Shown here piece by piece: positions 57,126-64,000 of a DNA stretch of 64,000 nt. The stretch's first letter is position 1. Each line of letters starts with the position of its first letter. Source of the DNA: Gymnopus androsaceus JB14 (Eukaryota; Basidiomycota; Agaricomycetes; Agaricales; Omphalotaceae); assembly GCA_009733575.1 (NCBI GenBank), contig ML769441.1, positions 211,247 to 275,246 of the forward strand. The letters are read 5' to 3'. A program made the position numbers and the translations under genes. The notes under the pieces were generated by a model. The model had not been told where the DNA came from, did no database searches, and saw nothing but the letters and a program-made list of their open reading frames with translations.

Positions 57126-59625
57126 CTAGACACCTATCTCGGCATTTTTGCCAGTATTGCGTTTGCCACTCTCATCGCTTTCCTCGGCGTCGCTCTCCTC
57201 ACCGTCCACTTTGCCACCCGCACTGTTGTTGTTCACGTTGTTGCTGCTCTCCTCATCATCATCCACTTTGCCTCTCTCCGCGCTGTTGTCCATTTCGCCG
57301 CTCTCACCATTGCCCGCTTTGCCACTCTTCTTGCCGTTGCTTGCTTCGGAGCCCTCCACAACGATGTCCTCATCGGAATCGGAGTCTTCCTGTTCATTTT
57401 CCGTATCCGCTTGCCGTTTCTCCTCTTCTGCAACAAGGGCTTCTAGTGCAGCATAGTCATAAGTCTGTTTGGGGCAAATGTTGCTGTTCACTTGTCTACA
57501 GACTGTTGCGTAAATGCATCCAGTGAACAGATAGAGGAGACGTACTTCATTCGCACGTAGACAGACACCTCTAGACCATCAGCGTATTTGGGAGCCTCTT
57601 CCTCTATATCTGCCAGCGTAGCACAGATCGCATGATAACTAACAAGATTCCTCAGAACATGGCCAAAATAGCATAAAGGAGAGAACGCACTTGTTTGCAT
57701 CATTCTTTTCTGAAAATTGCGACTTTACAAGACGTCCAGACGAATATTCACAAAGCACATGTTCGATCTAAATCGCCTATCAGATCACACAAGAAACACG
57801 GAAGAATGGACAAACTAGAGTAACGATGAACGCAATGAATCTGATGGGAACACGTTCTAGCTCGTTGAGTTGCCGTAGGATCAACCCATCTGTCTTTGAC
57901 TTTTCGTCAAAGAGAACCAATTGAAGAATCTCGGGAATTAGATCGGAGCGGAAAGGGTGGCCAGTGCTTGTCGCTGTCTTCAGATCAAGCTGGTCATGGT
58001 GAAAAACTCTGTCCTTCAATAATCCAGAGACAAGACGAGACTTAAAGATTATCAGTCGGGCAAATGAAACAATTGGGAAACCGCGCACATTGTCACCAGA
58101 TGCCAGTTGCAGTTTGGCACATATAAGAGGCCGAGCAGTCTGTCCAAAGTCATATCGTACACTGGAGCTAGCATAATTCGCCTGCACAAAATCAATGAGC
58201 AAGTAAGCACACATCAAACGCAATAACCAACATATGTCAGAGATCGTATCCGGAGGTCATAATATTCATCATCGCCGAATCGTTCAAAAGTTGCCCGCCT
58301 ACGATCTTTCTCTGGTAGGCCAGCGACTACGTCCACGTAAGCAGGCTGGTGTTCAAGGTCTGTTGCAGGAAACATGTTTTTAAAACAAGTTTCTCTGCGG
58401 TAGACAGCCTTGGCAAGAGTAAGGAGCTCCTCAGCTTCATTGATATTCGCAAAGTCGGCCAGGACGACCTTAGACTTGCGCTTTCGACGACGAGTACCTT
58501 TCTTTTGTTTGCGAGGGCGAGTGATGTCTTTGACCATCATCTGAAGAAGGTGTCAATGATACGCAATGAGGAAAGAAATCCACATCTCACTGTGTCAATC
58601 GGGACAGCATCGTCTGCAATATTGTCCGCTTCTTCTTCATCGTCGTCATTGTCCGTTTCTTGCTCGGATTCTTCGACATCGGCATCCTCACCTTCAATAT
58701 CGCTGGTGGCCTCATCAATCTTTCGTTTTAGCTTCTGATAATGTTTGTGTTGATCATTGTCGAAGCCATTGAAGGTGACGTCTTCGTCTACAAGGCAAGT
58801 TAGCAACAAAATGGATGGAAATGGAAAACAGAACCTGAGAAAGATGCGCCAAAGTCCTTCGGAGTAGCAGTCTTTGAGGCAATGGGGGACTTTGGAGCAG
58901 GAGCCTTCCCCTTTCGTGCAGGGGATTTCAAAGCAGACGCCTTCCGTGCAGAGGACTGAGCTAACAGGGTTTGAATTCAACAGATAGGATAACGAGAATG
59001 GAATGAATGAATACATCGGTCTTGGTCGGTGGAGTTCTGGAAAAACTATAAAAAGTTACAGTCAATTCAAGACGTTATTAATGAACAGGGAAGATGAAAA
59101 AGGCTTACAGAGTGAATTCATTTGACTGGCATTGAGCAAATATTACGAACCTCTGAGAAGAGGCATTAGAGAATTTTATTTGAACGAGGAAGAAGCAATA
59201 CTATTGAGCTGCTTCTCTCCACAAGAAGTCCGCGACTGAGTTTCAGCGGGAACTGCGCCCTGTGCATACGCGTCGTTGAAGTCCTTTAGGAGGTCCTCAC
59301 CAGCCGTTTTCTTATCATTTTTGGAGCTGGAAGGTACGGCGGACTTGCCCTTGTTGGGTTTCGGAAGCGAGGGAGACTTGACCTTGTCGAGTTTCGGAAG
59401 CGAGGGAGACTTGCCCTTATCGGGTTTGAGTTTCGAAGAGCTAGGAGCGGATGGGCTGGGCTTGTTCTTGGATTTGGAGCCGCTAGTGGAATTTCCACTA
59501 TGGGTATTGGGACGCAAACCGGACTGCGTCTTACCCGTCGTTTTGGATCTCTTTGGTTTCAACTGAGCTGGATCGGGCGGACGTGTATCCTCATCGTCAA
59601 GGCCACGCTTTGTGCGGTTGCCCAT
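57126..59625 (-). CDS. DUF6532-type protein
   Basis: ATG at 59625 (MGNRTKRGLDDEDTRPP). Eight or so exons. The N-terminal third is Lys/Ser/Pro-rich with repeated SPSLPK units, then KTATPKDFGASF, an acidic stretch (EESEQETDNDDDEEE), a basic KQKKGTRRRKRKSK, and the domain: ELLTLAKAVYRRE, LICAKLQLASGDNVRGFPI, SGLLKDRVFHHDQLDLK, HPFRSDLIPEILQLVLFDEK, and after an intron LIEHVLCEYSSGRLVKSQFS with LVSYHAICATLADIEEE. The last exon is a long acidic Ser/Glu/Asn tail to 57126. All junctions examined keep frame without a stop, so this copy appears intact. Function of DUF6532 is unknown; nuclear location inferred. Confidence 0.7.
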
Positions 59626-59948
59626 AAGAAAAAAGAGCAAAGGAAAAGGAAAATGCAGAAGAGAATGAAGAGAAACAAAACCGCGGGTTTTATAGAAAAC
59701 CAAGGTCACGTGACCGAAACTAAAGAACACGGATACGGTAAAAAATGGAAGAGCAGTTTAGCTGCCTGATACAGTTCGACCTCGAAACAGCGTTCTCCCA
59801 CTACGTCCGAAATTGGTCACGCCAGGAAAGTTCGTAGCATCGCAATTCAATCTACGCGAAATGCAAAACCAACCCATCTCCAAAGATGCGTCGGAGTAGT
59901 GCCAAAGGCATTTCAATTGGAACAGCTGCATGAAGAGGAATCCATCGC
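59626..59948. other. spacer, no gene seen
   Basis: Promoter side of the DUF6532-type gene, up to the break where the duplicated clathrin segment begins. No repeat or ORF recognised. Confidence 0.4.
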
Positions 59949-60633
59949 TAACTGAAGTAGTTGGTAAGCCACTAGGAATAATCATTAGAATCAGAAACCA
60001 ATTGTGAATCGAGATAACCTACCTCGACCGGGAATGTCGTTGCATGAACGATAACACGCTTGATGTCTGCCAAATCCTCATGTTGCTCAAGAGCCTGCAC
60101 AATAGTTAGAATAACGGTCACAAGCTAAGACTAAAATACATACCCTCTGCATCAATCCAGCTTTCTCGCAAAGGTTGGTGATCCGTGGACGGTCGTAGTG
60201 CGTGAACATCTCATTGCCAAGGATAGCATCCGCGACTTGTGGGGCGTGCATGAGATTCATCTCCAGCACACGGGTTTGGAGTGGGCCTTGCTCGGGTTTG
60301 TTGTCCTTTAATGCATCGAGGAGGAAAGACGTCGCAAGCTGAATCATGTTTTGGGACATGAAGATATTGACGACGCGTTCTACATCAACCATAGGTCCCG
60401 CTTCGTCGTTGACAAGCTGCGAGGCGAATTCAGCACCCTTCTCGGGGTTGACACGCACAACATGCTGCAAGAGAGCAACATAGTCCGGACTGTAGCCAAC
60501 TTTTTTGGCGTGCAAAACAATCTTCTCAATTTGCCCAGTCTCAGCAAAGCAGAAGGCGTCCTGGACAAAGTAAAGAGAAAGCAGCCCGTTGATAGATCCT
60601 GCAAGTTGCTTCAAAACAGAAGACGTGGAATTC
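59949..60633 (-). pseudogene. CHC1: clathrin heavy chain fragment, duplicated copy
   Basis: Minus strand. One exon (about 60570-60147) encodes [60 protein letters not shown] and CEKAGLMQR, then an intron and [22 protein letters not shown], a second intron and WLTNYFS, where homology stops at 59949. Identity to the second copy at 62251-63077 is very high across exons and introns; this copy is the better preserved, keeping HYDRPRI and the EQGPLQTR segment in frame. No N-terminal propeller and no downstream legs are attached, so it cannot make a protein. Confidence 0.85.
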
Positions 60634-60948
60634 GGCTGAGTACAGCCTGAAATTGGCGCGATAGCAAAAATGCTGAGCTATAGATTCCACTGAGAAACTG
60701 TCGATTGTCGCGGCTGAATAGCCTGCAAGTCGGGTCGAAAATGAAAAGGATTCGGCTGAGTACAGCCAGAAATCAGCATACCACGAGATGTGATGGTTTG
60801 GGAGAGAGGAGCTGCAGCAAACTAGGACAAACAACTCGCCCGCATATGATCAGCCAAGGCTACAAAAAACGCATTGAGAAAATTTCACGTCATAGAAGTA
60901 CGCAGCCGATTGAACTCTAGTAATTCATGCCTCTCCAACCGTTTCCCA

Positions 60949-61027
60949 CATTGCCAACTCGGTGAAGATGCCCATGTGCGCTCGCTTCAAGCTAAGCCCA
61001 GCTTCCAACAAGCCAGTGATTTTGTCA
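60949..61027 (-). pseudogene. CHC1: clathrin heavy chain, displaced late exon
   Basis: Minus strand KITGLLEAGLSLKRAHMGIF then TELAMW. This is the block near the C-terminal third of the clathrin heavy chain (usual form LLEAALGLERAHMGMFTEL). It lies only about 175 bp beyond an exon that belongs several hundred residues earlier, so about 400 residues of coding sequence are deleted between them. Confidence 0.75.
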
Positions 61028-61199
61028 AGTAGCGTAAATGACTGACTACCAAACCACCAAGGTCTTCGGCATTATACAATGATATTGAGACTGGAGATTT
61101 GTGCTTAAATTCGACTTCAGTCAATAATAAGAAGAAAAAGTCAAACTGGATCTATCGTAACATGAGCGGTATTTAAGAGATGAGTGAATATGCAACTTA

Positions 61200-62930
61200 C
61201 TTGGTCAATCAAGGCGCGGCGGTGGAGATTATCGGAAACAAGAACTTGGGCCCAAAGCTCAGGTTGGCAACGCTTCACGAGATAACGGGCCTGCTGCTTG
61301 AACATTGTGTTGTCGTTGGTGATGGCGATCAGTTCATTGTCACAGAATCCTTTTGCGTATGTGATATAAGCAAGGTAAGGATCCCGCTTCTCACAGAACT
61401 TTCCAACGACAAGAGGTTCATAGAGCTAAAGGTATAGTTGCGTTAGTACATGAGCAAAGGAAGGCAAAAGGGATGCACGTTGTTATCTTTCAGGAAAGCT
61501 TCCGGGTTGTTGTTACTGTTGATGTAAATCTTCGCAATCGCGTTGTAAAGAGCCGCATCCTGGCTCCCAGCCTGAACTCTCGCCTCAAGCCAAGGAAGAA
61601 TCAACTTCAATCAGTTGCGTTGCTCGACTTCATGTACGAGCTCGGTGACGGGGAAGTTGCCAGTGACAGAGGCGAGGAGAGCCTTGATAGTGTTCTCATT
61701 GCAGTCGACATCCAACAAACCGCCAACCACCCGGGGTGTGCGGATGGAGTTGAGCCTCTGGACATACACCTCGATGAAGTTGGTGAAGTTGTTTTGGTAG
61801 AGATAAAGAACAAGGTCATGGAAAAAGTCGAAACGGTCGCAAACAATGATGAGGGGAAGCTGATCTCTGAGCTTGGCTTCCTTGAGGAAATTTTTGACCT
61901 TCTCCGGGTTATAGTAATTGCTTTCTCAACAGATGCGCTCGACTTTGCAAATCTGACCGGTCCTTGTGGCAGCTTGGATATACTTGAAATGTACCTCGGG
62001 GTCAGTGCTAAGATTGGCAATTGAGCCAAGGTAGTAGTAGACCTAATAAGAGTAAATGTCAATATAGAACACGGGGACAACCAGGAAACACACCCTCGAA
62101 TGTCTTGTAGCTCTCAAACATCTCGATTAATTTAACAGGACCAAGAATATCAGAATATTTGGTGGCAATCTGGATGACCACTTGAAGGTTCTGGCGTATA
62201 TTGACACGGAGCATTTCCTGAAGGCATGCCATTGACTGCTCAGTGGTCAAGCAACTGAAGTAGTTGGTAAGCCACTAGGAATAATCATTAGTATCAGAAA
62301 CCAATTGTGAATCGAGATAACCTACCTCGACCGGGAATGTCGTTGCATGAACGATAACACGCTTGATGTCTGCCAAATCCTCATAGTGCTCAAGAGCCTG
62401 CACAATAGTTAGAATAACGGCACAAGCTAAGACTAAAATACATACCCTCTGCATCAATCCAGCTTTCTCGCAAAGGCTTGGCGATCCGTGGACGGCGTAG
62501 TGCGTGAACATCTCATTGCCAAGGATAGCATCCGCGACTTGTGGGGCATGCATGAGATTCATCTCCAGCACACGGGTTTGGAGTGGGCCTTGCTCTGGGT
62601 TTGTTGTCCTTTAATGCATCGAGGAGGAAAGACGTCGCAGGCTGAATCATGTTTTGGGACATGAAGATATTGACGACGCATTCTACATCAACCATAGGTC
62701 CCGCTTCGTCGTTGACAAGCTGCGAGGCGAATTCGTCACCCTTCTCGGGGTTGACACGCATAACATGCTGCAAGAGAGCAACATAGTCCGGACTGTAGCC
62801 AACTTTTTTGGCGTGCAAAACAATCTTCTCAATTTGCCCAGTCTCAGCAAAGCAGAAGGCGTCCTGGACAAAGTAAAGAGAAAGCAGCCCGTTGATAGAT
62901 CCTGCAAGTTGCTTCAAAACAGAAGACGTG
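61200..62930 (-). pseudogene. CHC1: clathrin heavy chain, middle part
   Basis: Minus strand exons: about 62877-62450 ([15 protein letters not shown] to CEKAGLMQR), [33 protein letters not shown] with [40 protein letters not shown] to [10 protein letters not shown], and LYEPLVVGKFCEKRDPYLAY to RRALIDQ with a good donor near 61201. These match the distal leg to knee of clathrin heavy chain, the vesicle-coat triskelion. Breaks: TGA at 61926-61928 (ERIC*ESNYY) and 61611-61613 (EQRN*LKLILPW), both at invariant Arg; an extra base in the first exon near 62597; and a compensated pair of shifts near 62485-62500. N-terminal and C-terminal parts are missing. Confidence 0.9.
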
Positions 62931-63077
62931 GAATTCGGCTGAGTACAGCCTGAAATTAGCGCGATAGCAAAGATGCTGAGCTATAGATTCCACTGAGAAA
63001 CTGTCAATCGTCGCGGCTGAATAAAGCCTGCAATTCGAGTCGGAAACAAAAAGGATTCGGCTGAGTGCAGCCAGAAT

Positions 63078-64000
63078 TCGGTGTGGCAAGAAAAGACGAT
63101 CATTGTTACATGATGGAAGAACAAAAGACAGTCCGAGAAGTGGATTTGGACGACGTGAAGTACGATTTCACTCATGAGATGGTATGATACCGTATACCAA
63201 GAGACAGTCGCAATAAGGAAATAAGGATCAATGTAACTGAAAGAAAAGTAGCGTCAGTAAAGCTTCAAACCAGAAAATGTTTCATGAGCGTACCAATGCA
63301 AGAGGATGCATATTGGATGATTTCGAGCGGCTGAGTACAGCCTGCAAGAACATTCGACGAATCCACTTGAACGGGAAGCTGCATTTTCCAAACTGTGCAA
63401 GCAAGACTCGAAAAAGACGCTTGAGTATATGAGATGATTTTTGCACTTGGGTTTGGCTCGCTGCATTGCGATGCAATCTACGTATAAGATAACGTTAAGT
63501 TCAACACCTAACCAACTTCATTGTAGACACTTACCGAGCGATATAGACAGCAGAAAGCGCTTCAGCTGGGCGATCATTCTATCGCTGGAAAGGCGGCTGA
63601 GGACAGCCTGCAAGTTGAGTCGAAGATGAGCTTGGGATGGGGCTGAGTTTAGCCTAAATGAGATTGGAGTCGTTAGTCGATTGTAAGATGGTATTTGAAG
63701 CAAATGTGAGGAATATCTGAAGGCGTCCTGGACATAACGAGGAAAAGCAGCCTGTTGATAAAGGCTAAATACAGCCTGCAAGTTTCGAAACAGAAGGAAT
63801 TCGGCTGAGTACAGCCTGAAATTGGCGCCAATAGCAAAGACACTGCAGTATGAATTCCACTGAGAGGCTGTCCTTGAAGATGATGTTGAAGATGATGCAA
63901 TGCCAGTCACTGACCCTGGTGGAGGCGAGGTTGTGGTTGCTCTGGAGAATTTGGTTTCCGATTAGCAAGCGCGCACCGGGCCAAACAAAACCCTTGAAAA
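63078..64000. other. repeat-rich end of window
   Basis: No intact gene. From about 63721 to 63870 a third copy of the segment bordering the clathrin fragments is present (GGCGTCCTGGACATAACGAG ... GCCAATAGCAAAGACACTGC). Five copies of the palindromic 15-bp repeat lie in this stretch. A GATGATGTTGAAGATGATGC run lies near 63880. Confidence 0.5.

Larger units (their letters stand above)
60633..63830. repeat. interspersed palindromic 15-bp repeat, about 11 copies
   Basis: Word CGGCTGAGTACAGCC, an imperfect hairpin (GGCTG...CAGCC), occurs near 60633, 60711 (short form), 60753, 62936, 63013 (variant), 63056, 63328, 63593, 63636, 63758 and 63799, often followed by TGCAAG or TGAAATTGGCG. All copies have the same orientation. 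They lie beside the clathrin segments, outside recognised exons. Confidence 0.8.

Noticed and set aside
57148..57456. Open frame on the plus strand rich in Leu/Ser/Pro
   Set aside because: It is the mirror of the acidic, Ser/Glu-rich tail of the DUF6532-type gene; such tails give long antisense frames.
61611..61928. TGA read as tryptophan (alternative code or mitochondrial origin)
   Set aside because: Both clathrin sites are conserved Arg, not Trp, and spliceosomal introns exclude mitochondrial DNA.

Overview
This looks like nuclear DNA of a mushroom-forming basidiomycete (Agaricomycetes). Introns are short (about 47-75 bp, GT...AG), and two KDZ transposases of the CxC2 type, a DUF6532-type gene, a DUF6589-type gene, a RecQ-like helicase and an NGN/KOW Spt5-like gene are all families expanded in that class. 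Few genes are intact. Most of the window is accessory, repeat-rich DNA in several states of decay.

Left part (1-23.4 kb): a Ty3 integrase remnant, an unrecognised broken gene, a decayed KDZ transposase (minus), a tRNA-derived SINE-like head and an agaric-specific nuclear-type gene (minus). Then comes an island of intact small genes, each rebuilt here with in-frame splicing: a viroplasmin/RNase H1-N domain protein (9808-10558), a 70-aa CxxC protein, an acidic protein, a two-repeat cysteine protein (12268-13070), a probable intron-containing tRNA, a basic coiled-coil protein, RPA3 (16858-17503) and a convergent 122-aa protein. A second decayed KDZ element (plus) and a proline-rich/coiled-coil pseudogene follow.

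Centre (23.5-44.6 kb): an Spt5-like gene (NGN plus several KOW-like units) is split by a 17.3-kb Ty3-type LTR retrotransposon (24455-41738). Removing the element and one copy of the flanking AACG restores the reading frame. The element runs on the minus strand (gag, zinc knuckle, protease, RT, RNase H, integrase). Between integrase and its 3' LTR it carries two spliced genes on the opposite strand. The first of these is itself interrupted by a 1.14-kb hAT-like element and a 623-bp TA-flanked MITE with a telomere-like core; both excise in frame on paper. A third MITE sits in an intron of the Spt5-like gene.

Right part (44.8-64 kb): foldback elements rich in CCTAGG, a unit bounded by about 75-bp inverted repeats holding a DUF6589-type gene and a RecQ-like helicase in convergent orientation, a half ABC ATPase cut off next to a foldback element, an apparently intact DUF6532-type gene, and a duplicated, scrambled clathrin heavy chain pseudogene among short palindromic repeats.

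One mutation signature runs through the window: most in-frame stops in the dead genes are TGA where CGA is the likely ancestor. The clathrin copy proves the point at two conserved arginines, and differences between the two LTRs also lie mostly at CpG. Decay by cytosine deamination at methylated CpG is the simplest explanation.
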